64,000 bases of DNA from contig JADJOZ010000033.1 in assembly GCA_016713525.1 (NCBI GenBank), forward strand, positions 620,001-684,000, read 5' to 3'. Position 1 is the first letter of the stretch; the number at the start of each line of letters is the position of its first letter. The stretch comes from Bacteroidota bacterium (GTDB lineage: Bacteria; Bacteroidota; Bacteroidia; AKYH767-A; OLB10). Position numbers and translations under genes: made by a program. Shown in pieces: positions 56,433-64,000 of the stretch. The notes under the pieces were generated by a model. It was not told where the DNA came from, did no database searches, and saw only the letters and a list, made by a program, of their open reading frames with translations.

Positions 56433-57020
56433 ATGAAAAAGTGGATTATTATCGGGAGCCTGGTTGTTGTAGCAATATTGCTTTACAACTTATTTGCCGG
56501 TTCCTACAACAGTATGGTAACCAAAAATGAAGAGGTAACCCGTGCCTGGCAGGATGTAGAGAGCGACTACCAAAGACGCCTCGACCTGATTCCGAATTTA
56601 GTAAATACCGTTAAAGGGTATGCTGAATTTGAGAAGTCAACCTTGACAGCAGTAATCGAAGCCCGCGCATCTGCTAGTCAGGTGAAACTCGATCCAACGA
56701 ATCTTACTCCTGAAGCTTTGAAAAACTATCAGGCTGCTCAGGGACAAGTTAGCTCTGCGTTAAGTCGTTTGCTGGTAACAGTTGAGCAGTACCCTGATTT
56801 AAAAGCAAACCAGAATTTCCTGGAATTGCAGGCTGAGTTAGCAGGTACAGAAAACAGAATTAAGGTTGCCAGAAATAAATTCAATGCTACTGTGCAGGAT
56901 TATAACACCTACATAAAGTCTTTCCCACGTAATTTCCTTTCGGGGATGTTTGGATTTACGGCACGAGCATATTTCGAAGCTGATGCAGCTGCTTCAAAAG
57001 CACCTGAAGTAAAATTCTAA
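56433..57020 (+). CDS. lemA: LemA family protein
   Basis: 195 residues from ATG 56433; an in-frame TTG further upstream is less likely. An N-terminal membrane helix (KKWIIIGSLVVVAILLYNLF) precedes the LemA coiled domain with the conserved NSMVTKNEEVTRAWQDV, RRLDLIPNLVNTVKGYA and ENRIKVARNKFNATVQDYN segments, ending near FPRNFLSGMFGF. LemA proteins face the periplasm; role unclear. It is followed immediately by two TPM-domain genes, a common LemA-TPM arrangement. Confidence 0.93.
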   Translation: MKKWIIIGSLVVVAILLYNLFAGSYNSMVTKNEEVTRAWQDVESDYQRRLDLIPNLVNTVKGYAEFEKSTLTAVIEARASASQVKLDPTNLTPEALKNYQAAQGQVSSALSRLLVTVEQYPDLKANQNFLELQAELAGTENRIKVARNKFNATVQDYNTYIKSFPRNFLSGMFGFTARAYFEADAAASKAPEVKF

Positions 57021-57024
57021 ATAA

Positions 57025-57468
57025 TTGAAAGCACTCACAGCAATCACCGATGATCAGCGGATAGCAATTAAAGAAGCTATCCGCAAAGCGGAATTACGTA
57101 CTTCCGGCGAGATTCGTGTGTTTTTTGAAGACCATTCTGAAGATGGACCATTAAATCGTGCAGCATTTATTTTTGATGAATTAGGCATGAATAAAACGGC
57201 GTTGAGGAATGGTGTACTAATTTATATTGCGTTCGTTGACCGTAAATTTGCTATAATCGGTGATGCCGGAATCAATGAACGTGTTGGTGCTGCATTTTGG
57301 GATGATATCAAATCAAAAATGCTGCAAAATTTTTCGGCCGGCAAAATGGCCGATGGAATTATTGATGCAATTGGTGCTTCAGGTGAAGCATTGGCCCGCT
57401 ATTTCCCTTTTGAGCGAAATGACAGCAATGAGCTTTCTGATGATGTGGTGTTTGGATCTAAACTATGA
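57025..57468 (+). CDS. TPM-domain protein (cytoplasmic type)
   Basis: 147 residues. It begins at TTG 57025 (KALTAITDDQRIAIKEAIRK); no ATG is near the conserved start, so TTG initiation is presumed. The TPM fold segments GEIRVFFEDHSEDG, NGVLIYIAFVDRKFAIIGD, AGINERVGAAFWDD and LARYFPFERND are visible. No signal peptide. The stop overlaps the next TPM gene's ATG by 4 bases. Confidence 0.82.
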   Translation: MKALTAITDDQRIAIKEAIRKAELRTSGEIRVFFEDHSEDGPLNRAAFIFDELGMNKTALRNGVLIYIAFVDRKFAIIGDAGINERVGAAFWDDIKSKMLQNFSAGKMADGIIDAIGASGEALARYFPFERNDSNELSDDVVFGSKL

Positions 57469-58247
57469 AGAATAAATTTTTAATTTGGTTTCTCCTGTTG
57501 CTATTCCCTTTTGCAGGGATGGCACAGGAATTTCCGGAGCGACCAAATCCGCCTAAGCTGGTGAATGATTTTACCGGAACACTTTCAGCCGGTGAGGTCA
57601 GTGCGCTGGAATCGAAACTGGTTGCTTACAACGATTCAACTTCAACACAAATTGCAGTAGTTATACTTAGTTCACTGGATGGATATCCTGTTGATGACTA
57701 TTCTTTTCAGTTAGCTGAAGCATGGGGAATCGGACAAAAAGGAAAAAACAATGGTGTTTTATTGCTTATAGCAAAGGATGACCGGAAATTATTTATTGCC
57801 ACAGGCTATGGAATGGAAGGAGTTATGCCTGATGGATTAGTGAAGCGAATTGTTGAGCAGGATATCAAACCATTTTTTAAAATGGGAAGATATTATGATG
57901 GAATCAACAGCGGTGTGGATAGCATGATTCGATTGGCAGCCGGTGAATATACAGCCGATGCTAAAGGAGCCAAAGGAACACCGGTGTTTTTTATTTTGGG
58001 AGTTCTGTTTTTTATAATTCTGTTTATCGTTATCAAAATAAAATCAGTGAAATCGTATGCTTCCGTAAACAGCATTTCATTCTGGACTGCATGGACCTTG
58101 CTTAACCAGGCACGTAACATTCATCATGGTCGCTGGGGAGGATTTACCGGCGGTGGTGGCAGTTCCTGGGGTGGTGGCGGCGGCGGTGGTTTCGGCGGCT
58201 TTGGCGGTGGAAGCTTCGGCGGCGGTGGTGCTGGTGGGAGTTGGTAG
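57465..58247 (+). CDS. Secreted/membrane TPM-domain protein (YgcG-like)
   Basis: 260 residues. Signal peptide MKNKFLIWFLLLLFPFAGMA-QE is followed by the TPM domain (PKLVNDFTGTLSAGEVSALE, QIAVVILSSLDGYP, NNGVLLLIAKDDRKLFIATG, YGMEGVMPDGL), a transmembrane helix near 175 (PVFFILGVLFFIILFIVIKI) and a Gly-rich C-terminal tail of about 35 residues (GGGSSWGGGGGGGFGG repeats). It is co-encoded with lemA and the first TPM gene, a widespread set of unknown exact role, possibly in envelope maintenance. Confidence 0.9.
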   Translation: MKNKFLIWFLLLLFPFAGMAQEFPERPNPPKLVNDFTGTLSAGEVSALESKLVAYNDSTSTQIAVVILSSLDGYPVDDYSFQLAEAWGIGQKGKNNGVLLLIAKDDRKLFIATGYGMEGVMPDGLVKRIVEQDIKPFFKMGRYYDGINSGVDSMIRLAAGEYTADAKGAKGTPVFFILGVLFFIILFIVIKIKSVKSYASVNSISFWTAWTLLNQARNIHHGRWGGFTGGGGSSWGGGGGGGFGGFGGGSFGGGGAGGSW

Positions 58248-58303
58248 GGAAGAGGTTGATTTTTAGAGTTTTATATACCTTGAAAGTGATTTTCCATCAC
58301 TAG

Positions 58304-58459
58304 TAGTGAACTTGTTGTTTTTCTGAAGGATCTTTTTTACTTTTAATAGCTTTACCCATTACTATTTCCAGTGAACAAATGGCATCTGGTGTTTACACAT
58401 TAAACGTAAAATCCGGAAACATAAATTTTACTCCTGTCAAAATTGTAATCATCAAATGA
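58304..58459 (+). pseudogene. Remnant of a T9SS sorting tail
   Basis: In frame 2, after TAG at 58301, the translation ends ITISSEQMASGVYTLNV then VKIVIIK and a TGA that overlaps the ATG of the next gene (ATGA). The pattern ASGVYTL-x-KIVIIK matches a type A T9SS C terminus, and its junction is identical in layout to those between mini-proteins and propeller genes of the following array. The upstream part is missing or decayed. The rest of 58248-58303 holds nothing recognised. Confidence 0.5.
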
Positions 58460-59965
58460 GCAAAATAAAATTAGTTTTGGTTTTACTTATACATACATTT
58501 ATTGCAACTGGCCAGGGTTATAATCATCAATGGTTATTGGGAAACAATCCTTTTATAAATTTTCCAAATGGAAGAGGTTTGTTTGACACCAATTCAGAAA
58601 CTTTTATTTCTGAATACCGAAAAATGTCATTTAAAGGCACCCAAGCCAACATAAGCGATGTAAATGGCAACCTTTTAATGGCAAGTAACGGAATCTGGAT
58701 TGCTAATGCTACTGGTGACACCATGTTGAATGGGGGTGGGCTAAATCCAAGTCCTTTCACCTCAAATTGGATGTTTGGTTTACCAATTAGTTTTAGTAAT
58801 ATTTTCCTTTCCTTTCCAAATGATTCTATTAACTATTTATTAATACATTCAACTTTATGGTCTACCCTCTTCCCTGCACTTTCAGGTATATATTATACAA
58901 AGGTTGATTTAAGTTTAGATGGTGGATTGGGTGGAGTTTCGTTAAAAAATGATACAATTTTTTCAGACAGTTTAAGTTGGGGAATCGGAGCGTGTCGACA
59001 TGCAAATGGTAGAGATTGGTGGGTTGTTGCAATGCGGGATAGAGAACCTGAATTATATACTTTATTGTTGACTCCAAATGGTATTGATACTGTATTCGTC
59101 CAACCCATTAGTTTTGCTTCAAATAGAGTAGGAAATGTATCATCTCTTGTATTTTCACCTGAGGGCGACCACTTACTTTATTGTTTGCCTAGAGATCAGG
59201 GTTCTGGTGGATCGGTTGCAAATGGAACAGTGTTGATTTTTGATTTTGATAGATGTACTGGTTTAGTTAATCATATGAATTCCATTGAAACATCCCCATC
59301 CAGTTCTTTATGGGGATTAGCATTTTCTTCTTCCGGAAATTACGCTTACGCTTGTAATAGCAACTACATTTTCCAAATAGATATGAATAATTTGTCTGTA
59401 AACACCGTTGCTCAATATGATGGATACATATCTCCTCCAGGAGACCCTTGTTGCGCAACCTCATTTATGAACATGTACCTGGCGGCCAACGGTAAAATTT
59501 ATGTAACAAGTGGAAGCAGTGTCCAGCATTTAACAGTTATAAATTACCCAGATAGTGCCGGGCTTGCATGTGATGTACAGCAACATTCTATTGATCTGGT
59601 CGATTACCTTCACCTCCGTTCCGTACCGAACCATCCCAATTACTATTTAGGATGTGATACCACTTTGGGGTGTCCTTGTCTTACGACCGGTATTGAGGAG
59701 CATATTAGTCATGATTTCAGGTTTAGTGTGGCACCAAATCCTACCAGTGGTAATTTTAAAATCACTTACCTCCTCCCCCAAAACCATCCCGGTCAACTAG
59801 AAGTATTTGACATTAACGGTCGGCGAATATATGAAATGAACCTGCCGCCGTGGAGTACCATGCAGGAGGTTTTATTGCCCTCTGGGATTTCGGCTGGGGT
59901 TTATAATTGTGTGATTGCGAGTGGCAGAGAGAGGGAATAAGAAGGTGGTGGTGTTTAAAGAATAA
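58456..59965 (+). CDS. Beta-propeller-like T9SS protein, array unit 1 (frameshifted at 3' end)
   Basis: Signal peptide ending near FIATGQG, then GYNHQWLLG, a propeller-type middle with WDxSxx-like blades (DSLSWGIGACRHANGRDWWV, FSPEGDHLLYCL, LWGLAFSSSGNYAYACNSNY), a Cys block (GDPCCATSF, CDTTLGCPCLTTGIE) and a type A T9SS tail (VAPNPTSGNFKITYLLP, GVYNCVIASG). The frame ends early at 59940. Unit 3 has two extra bases near 59922 giving ASGGERGNKKVVVFKE, and the corrected end is 59965. About 500 residues. Surface-exposed; ligand unknown. Confidence 0.82.
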
Positions 59966-59970
59966 CAGCT

Positions 59971-60375
59971 ATGTTGCGAACAAACAATATTGGTGGCAAA
60001 GCTGTTTTCAGAGCAAGAAACCTCATTTGGATGTTGGATGAAACTTTGACTTTCAATGATGAGGCTGCTTGTCAGGCTGTCGGAATTTACAAAGAATCGC
60101 AAAGTCAATCTAATTTGATTAAAAATCCATCGTTTTCTCTTCAGCCTAATCCGGCCAATGAAACAGTGAATATTGTGTTCGAAGAAATGGAATTAGGTTC
60201 GAGTCAAATTACGATCAAAGATATTACTGGTCGGATTATTTTTGATCAAGTAATAACTAATTCGTCTTTAGCATTAGAAATAAACACAAGCCATTTTGAT
60301 CAGGGAATTTACCTGGTGGAATGGAATTACTTAGGACAAAAACCACAAACTAAAAAGCTAACCATCATCAGATGA
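59971..60375 (+). CDS. Mini-protein with only a T9SS sorting domain, unit 1
   Basis: 134 residues with no signal peptide: an N-terminal 45-residue segment (MLRTNNIGGKAVFRARN, LIWMLDETLTFNDEA) conserved in all units, then a type A T9SS domain (PSFSLQPNPANETVNIVFEE, DQGIYLVEWNYLGQK, KLTIIR). It starts 5 bases after the propeller gene and ends in an ATGA overlap with the next. It could be a real small co-protein, or the leftover tail of a larger gene; the open frame is conserved between diverged copies, which favours translation. Confidence 0.6.
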   Translation: MLRTNNIGGKAVFRARNLIWMLDETLTFNDEAACQAVGIYKESQSQSNLIKNPSFSLQPNPANETVNIVFEEMELGSSQITIKDITGRIIFDQVITNSSLALEINTSHFDQGIYLVEWNYLGQKPQTKKLTIIR

Positions 60376-61865
60376 AAAAAACACTGATAATTTTGTTTCT
60401 TCTTTTATCTGGCGCAAACGGATATGGTCAAGGTTATAATCATCAATGGCTTTTGGGCAGTTACAATTTTTTTCAGGATCCTAAGGGACGGATACTTTTT
60501 GATTCAGGAAACTATTCCCTCATTAATGAAAATCGAAAAATGGTTTTCAAAGGCACTCAAGCCAATATCAGCGACGTTAATGGTAATCTGCTTATGGCTA
60601 GTAATGGTATATGGATCGCTAATGCAACTGGTGACACCATGATGAATGGAGGAGGGTTGAATCCAGGAGGGATTACATCGAACTGGCCTAATGGGCTTCC
60701 AATGACTGCAAATAATATATTCTTATCATTCTCCAATGATACAAATAAATTTATGCTATTTCATCATACTGCGAACTTTGACGGATACTCCTACCCAACA
60801 AACCATATTTATTTGAGTGAAATTGACATTTCATTAGACAACGGGAAAGGTTCTGTAACCAATAAAAATCAGATTATTCTTTCAGACACTTTAAATTGGG
60901 GGTTAGCAGCTTGTAAACATGCTAATGGAAGCGATTGGTGGGTAATAATCACCAAACACAATACAGATAGTACTTTCATTGTTAATACGTCTTCAACGGG
61001 TATTCAATATATATCAAGTCAAAAACTTAATGTTCCTAAATCATGGTATGGGGTAATTCAACCTGTGTTTTCTAATTCAGGAAATCAGTTTGCATACTTT
61101 GTGTATGATTCAAGCACTGTTAACAGTACTGTGCTTCTTTTTGATTTTAACAGATGTAATGGTACATTTTCCAATCCAAAGATTATACCAACTACATTTG
61201 GTGAACTAATTTGGGGTTTAGCATTTAGTCCTTCCGGCAAATACATTTATGCATGCAGTAGTAGCAGTATTTTCCAAATCGATACTGACAATTTAAGTGT
61301 CGATACAGTAGCAACATACGATGGTTTTGTTTCTCCGGTAGGTACTTCCTGTTGCGCGACCACCTTTTGGAACATGTACCTTGCTGCCAACGGAAAAATT
61401 TATGTCACTAGCGGGAGTGGTGTACAGCATATTCATGAGATTAACTATCCTGACAGTGCAGGTATCGCATGCGATGTGCAACAGCACGCAATTGATTTGG
61501 GATATGCTCAACTGCGTTCCGTACCGAACCATCCCAATTACTATTTAGGGTGTGATACCACTTTGGGGTGTCCATGTCTTACCACCGGCATTGAAGAGCA
61601 TGGTAGTCATGAATTCAGGTTTAATGTGGCCCCAAATCCTAACAGTGGAAAATTTAAAATCACTTACCTCCTCCCCCAAAACCATCCCGGTCAACTAGAA
61701 GTATTTGACATTAACGGTCGGCGAATATATGAAATGAACCTGCCGCATTGGAGTACCATGCAGGAGGTGAATATGCCTAAAAGTATTTCGAGTGGTATTT
61801 ATAATTGTGTTATAACGAGTGGTGGTAAGAGAGGGAGCAAGAAGGTGGTGGTTTATAAAGAATAA
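60372..61865 (+). CDS. Beta-propeller-like T9SS protein, array unit 2
   Basis: 497 residues, an intact frame. Signal peptide MKKTLIILFLLLSGANGYGQ, then GYNHQWLLGSYNFFQD. The same order as unit 1: NISDVNGNLLMASNGIWIAN, DTLNWGLAACKHANGSDWWV, FSNSGNQFAYFV, LIWGLAFSPSGKYIYACSSS, TSCCATTFWNMYLAANGKIY, CDTTLGCPCLTTGIEE and the T9SS tail VAPNPNSGKFKITYLLP to KKVVVYKE. Middle blades differ strongly from units 1 and 3 while the ends are almost the same. Likely surface-anchored through T9SS. Confidence 0.87.
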   Translation: MKKTLIILFLLLSGANGYGQGYNHQWLLGSYNFFQDPKGRILFDSGNYSLINENRKMVFKGTQANISDVNGNLLMASNGIWIANATGDTMMNGGGLNPGGITSNWPNGLPMTANNIFLSFSNDTNKFMLFHHTANFDGYSYPTNHIYLSEIDISLDNGKGSVTNKNQIILSDTLNWGLAACKHANGSDWWVIITKHNTDSTFIVNTSSTGIQYISSQKLNVPKSWYGVIQPVFSNSGNQFAYFVYDSSTVNSTVLLFDFNRCNGTFSNPKIIPTTFGELIWGLAFSPSGKYIYACSSSSIFQIDTDNLSVDTVATYDGFVSPVGTSCCATTFWNMYLAANGKIYVTSGSGVQHIHEINYPDSAGIACDVQQHAIDLGYAQLRSVPNHPNYYLGCDTTLGCPCLTTGIEEHGSHEFRFNVAPNPNSGKFKITYLLPQNHPGQLEVFDINGRRIYEMNLPHWSTMQEVNMPKSISSGIYNCVITSGGKRGSKKVVVYKE

Positions 61866-61870
61866 CAGCT

Positions 61871-62275
61871 ATGTTGCGAACAAACAATACCGGAGGCAAA
61901 GCGGTTTTCAGAGCCAGAAACCTCATTTGGATGTTGGATGAAACTTTGAATTTCAATGATGAAGCTGTCTGTCAGGCTATTGGAATTTATAAAGAATCAC
62001 ATAGTTCAGTGACGATGAATAAATATCCATCTTTTTCTTTGCAGCCCAACCCGGCAAAAGAAAAAGTGAGCATCTTGTTCAGCGAAACGCAATCAAATTC
62101 GAGCCAAATCACGATCAAAGATATTATCGGTCGGATTGTTTTGAATCAATTAATAGATAATTCAACTTTATCTGTAGAAATAAACACAAGCCATTTTGAT
62201 CAGGGAATTTACCTGGTGGAATGGGAATTTCCAGGACAAAAACCACAAACTGAAAAGCTAACTATTGTCAGATGA
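61871..62275 (+). CDS. Mini-protein with only a T9SS sorting domain, unit 2
   Basis: 134 residues, the same length as unit 1's mini-protein but with many substitutions (about three-quarters identical by eye), with the frame kept throughout. Conserved parts are MLRTNN-x-GGKAVFRARNLIW, FNDEA-x-CQA-x-GIYKES, PSFSLQPNPAKEKVSILFSE and FDQGIYLVEWEFPGQK. No signal peptide, and the stop overlaps the start of unit 3's propeller gene. Export route is unclear. Confidence 0.62.
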   Translation: MLRTNNTGGKAVFRARNLIWMLDETLNFNDEAVCQAIGIYKESHSSVTMNKYPSFSLQPNPAKEKVSILFSETQSNSSQITIKDIIGRIVLNQLIDNSTLSVEINTSHFDQGIYLVEWEFPGQKPQTEKLTIVR

Positions 62276-63763
62276 AAAAATTATTAATTGTACTGCTTCT
62301 TCTTTTTACGGACTTTGGCCGTTTGCGGACAAGGAATTAACCATCAATGGCTGTTAGGTTATTGGAACTTTCAGGATGACAAAGGACGGTTACTGTTTGA
62401 TAGTTCAAATTATACACCTCTAGTAGAACAAAGAAAAATGACCTTCTATGGCACACAAGCCAATGTTAGTGATGCTGCTGGTAATCTTCTCATGTCCAGT
62501 AACGGTATATGGATCGCTAATGCAACTGGTGACACCATGATGAATGGTGGGGGGTTGAATCCGGGAGGGGTCACGCCTAATTGGCCAAACGGGTTACCCA
62601 TGACGTCAAATAATATATTCTTACCCTACCCGGGAGATTCCAATAAATTTGCACTTTTTCATCATACAGCTTCATTTAACGGTGTGTACTACCCAGCATT
62701 AGAAATTTTTTATTCAATAATAGATGCAACCCAAGACGGAGGACTTGGTGCTGTAATAACGAAGAATCAAATAGCCCTACAAGATACATTAAGTTGGGGT
62801 TTAGGTGCTTGCAAACATGCAAATGGAAATGATTGGTGGGTTGTGGCCATCAAGGATTACAGTGATATTATCTTTAAGTTTCTAGTCACAGATTCAACAA
62901 TTTATGTTTCAAATCAAAGTCTGGGTATTACACCTACAGTTGGTGCTTCAGTGCAATTAACATTTTCTCAGGATGGATCAAAATTCATTTGTGCTAATAC
63001 TAATGGCGGTACTATTGTTGAACATGAGGTCAGGTTATTAGATTTTGATAGATGTTCAGGCATATTTTCTAACCTAAGAACAATTGATGTTGCTGACGGA
63101 AATATTGGATGGGGGTTAGCCTTCAGCCCATCCGGTAAGTTCATTTATGCATGCAGTAGTATCCATATTTTCCAAATCGATACTGACAATTTAAGTGTTG
63201 ATACTGTAGCAACGTACGATGGCTTTGTTTCCCCAGTAGGTAGTTCCTGCTGTGCAACCACCTTTTGGAACATGTACCTTGCCGCCAACGGAAAAATTTA
63301 TGTCACTAGCGGGAGTGGTGTACAGCATATTCATGAGATTAACTATCCTGACAGTGCGGGTATCGCATGCGATGTGCAACAGCACGCAATTGATTTAGGA
63401 TATGCGCAACTTCGCTCCGTCCCCAACCATCCCAATTACTATTTAGGATGTGATACCACTTTGGGGTGTCCATGTCTTACGACCGGCATTGAAGAGCTTA
63501 TAAGTCATGATTTCCGATTTAATGTGGCACCAAATCCTACCAGTGGTAGTTTTAAAATCACTTACCTCCTCCCCCAAAACCATCCCGGTCAACTAGAAGT
63601 ATTTGACATTAACGGTCGGCGAATATATGAAATGAACCTGCCGCCGTGGAGTACCATGCAGGAGGTTTTATTGCCCTCTGGGATTTCGGCTGGGGTTTAT
63701 AATTGTGTGATTGCGAGTGGCGGAGAGAGAGGGAATAAGAAGGTGGTGGTGTTTAAAGAATAA
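62272..63763 (+). CDS. Beta-propeller-like T9SS protein, array unit 3 (frameshifted near start)
   Basis: The natural ATG is 62272 (MKKLLIVLLLLF), overlapping the mini-protein stop as in unit 2. A frame change in the T run 62303-62307 separates it from the main frame, which then reads AVCGQGINHQWLLGYWNF. The propeller middle (DTLSWGLGACKHANGNDWWV, FSQDGSKFICANTNG, IGWGLAFSPSGKFIYACSS) and T9SS tail (VAPNPTSGSFKITYLLP to GNKKVVVFKE) follow. About 497 residues. The last about 250 bases are identical to unit 1 apart from the 2-base difference near 59922. Confidence 0.82.
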
Positions 63764-63768
63764 CAGCT

Positions 63769-64000
63769 ATGTTGCGAACAAACAATATTGGTGGCAAAGC
63801 TGTTTTCAGAGCAAGAAACCTCATTTGGATGTTGGATGAAACTTTGACTTTCAATGATGAGGCTGCTTGTCAGGCTGTCGGAATTTACAAAGAATCGCAA
63901 AGTCAATCTAATTTGATTAAAAAATCCATCGTTTTCTCTTCAGCCTAATCCGGCCAATGAAACAGTGAATATTGTGTTCGAAGAAATGGAATTAGGTTCG
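63769..64000 (+). CDS. Mini-protein with T9SS sorting domain, unit 3 (truncated by window, frameshifted)
   Basis: Starts MLRTNNIGGKAVFRARN as in unit 1 and is base-for-base identical to 59971 onward, except one extra A in the run 63919-63924 (six instead of five), which creates a stop at about 63948. The window ends within the T9SS domain. The extra A is probably an error. Confidence 0.55.

Larger units (their letters stand above)
58456..64000 (+). repeat. Tandem array of about 1.9-kb propeller/mini-protein units
   Basis: Three units repeat with a period of about 1900 bases (mini-protein starts at 59971, 61871 and 63769). Segments coding for the N-terminal NLLMASNGIWIANATGDTM block and the C-terminal CDVQQH to T9SS block are nearly identical at DNA level, while the middle third is diverged. 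Unit 3's end and unit 1's end match over at least 300 bases at an offset of 3798. The array runs off the right edge. Confidence 0.88.

Noticed and set aside
1..64000. Alternative genetic code or programmed frameshifting to explain the many broken genes
   Set aside because: Intact genes use normal stops, breaks sit in ordinary homopolymers of different bases, and duplicate copies differ at the same runs, which fits sequencing error.

Overview
The window looks like a chromosomal segment of a Bacteroidota bacterium, possibly Chitinophagales/Saprospirales-like, though the order cannot be fixed from sequence alone. The evidence is moderately AT-rich DNA, several secreted proteins with type IX secretion (T9SS) type A C-terminal sorting domains, a very long IspG with a central insert, -7 promoter elements of the form TAnnTTTG, and few Shine-Dalgarno sites.

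Layout. (1) 1-1061: tail of a large Ig-like-repeat T9SS protein. (2) 1065-15414, plus strand: a nearly self-contained molybdenum-cofactor and formate-oxidation operon: moaD, moaA, moeA, a TSUP exporter, mobA, moeB-rhodanese, moaE, fhs, fdhD, a fused NuoE/NuoF-like diaphorase subunit, a catalytic formate dehydrogenase subunit, and a moaC-mogA fusion. A four-helix-bundle (S23/IVP-like) gene flanked by two opposed low-complexity repeat arrays interrupts it between the two dehydrogenase subunits. (3) 15434-19643, minus: S41 protease, ferritin, ispG. (4) 19831-26204, minus: a segmental duplication of an Ig-like T9SS protein plus a small HTH gene (one HTH copy decayed), then a dockerin-like T9SS protein. 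(5) 26407-30875: a Bacteroidota-type helical-repeat protein, rnc, fabF, acpP, purN. (6) 30872-50791, minus: a 20-kb exopolysaccharide locus with Wzc-like kinase, ABC flippase, Wzy-like polymerase/ligase, six glycosyltransferases, wecB, epimerase, FemAB-like transferase, deacetylase, asnB and WcaF-like acetyltransferase; gmd and fcl (GDP-L-fucose) diverge from it. (7) 53211-58247, plus: pabB, tilS, a PH-like membrane protein, lemA and two TPM proteins. (8) 58304-64000: a tandem array of about 1.9-kb units, each a beta-propeller T9SS protein plus a mini-protein carrying only a T9SS tail, with overlapping start and stop codons.

Working together: region 2 can make bis-MGD cofactor, sulfurate it (FdhD), and build a soluble NAD-dependent formate dehydrogenase; Fhs can alternatively capture formate on tetrahydrofolate. 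Region 6 would synthesise, flip, polymerise and export a fucose- and ManNAc-derived surface glycan.

Sequence quality: about twenty genes, including essential ones (rnc, fabF, ispG-neighbour ctp, asnB), are broken. Nearly all breaks are one-base changes in homopolymer runs and a few are in-frame stops. Near-identical duplicate copies inside the window differ at exactly such runs. I therefore treat most breaks as probable sequencing or assembly errors and give merged gene spans. No tRNA, rRNA, CRISPR array or transposase was recognised.
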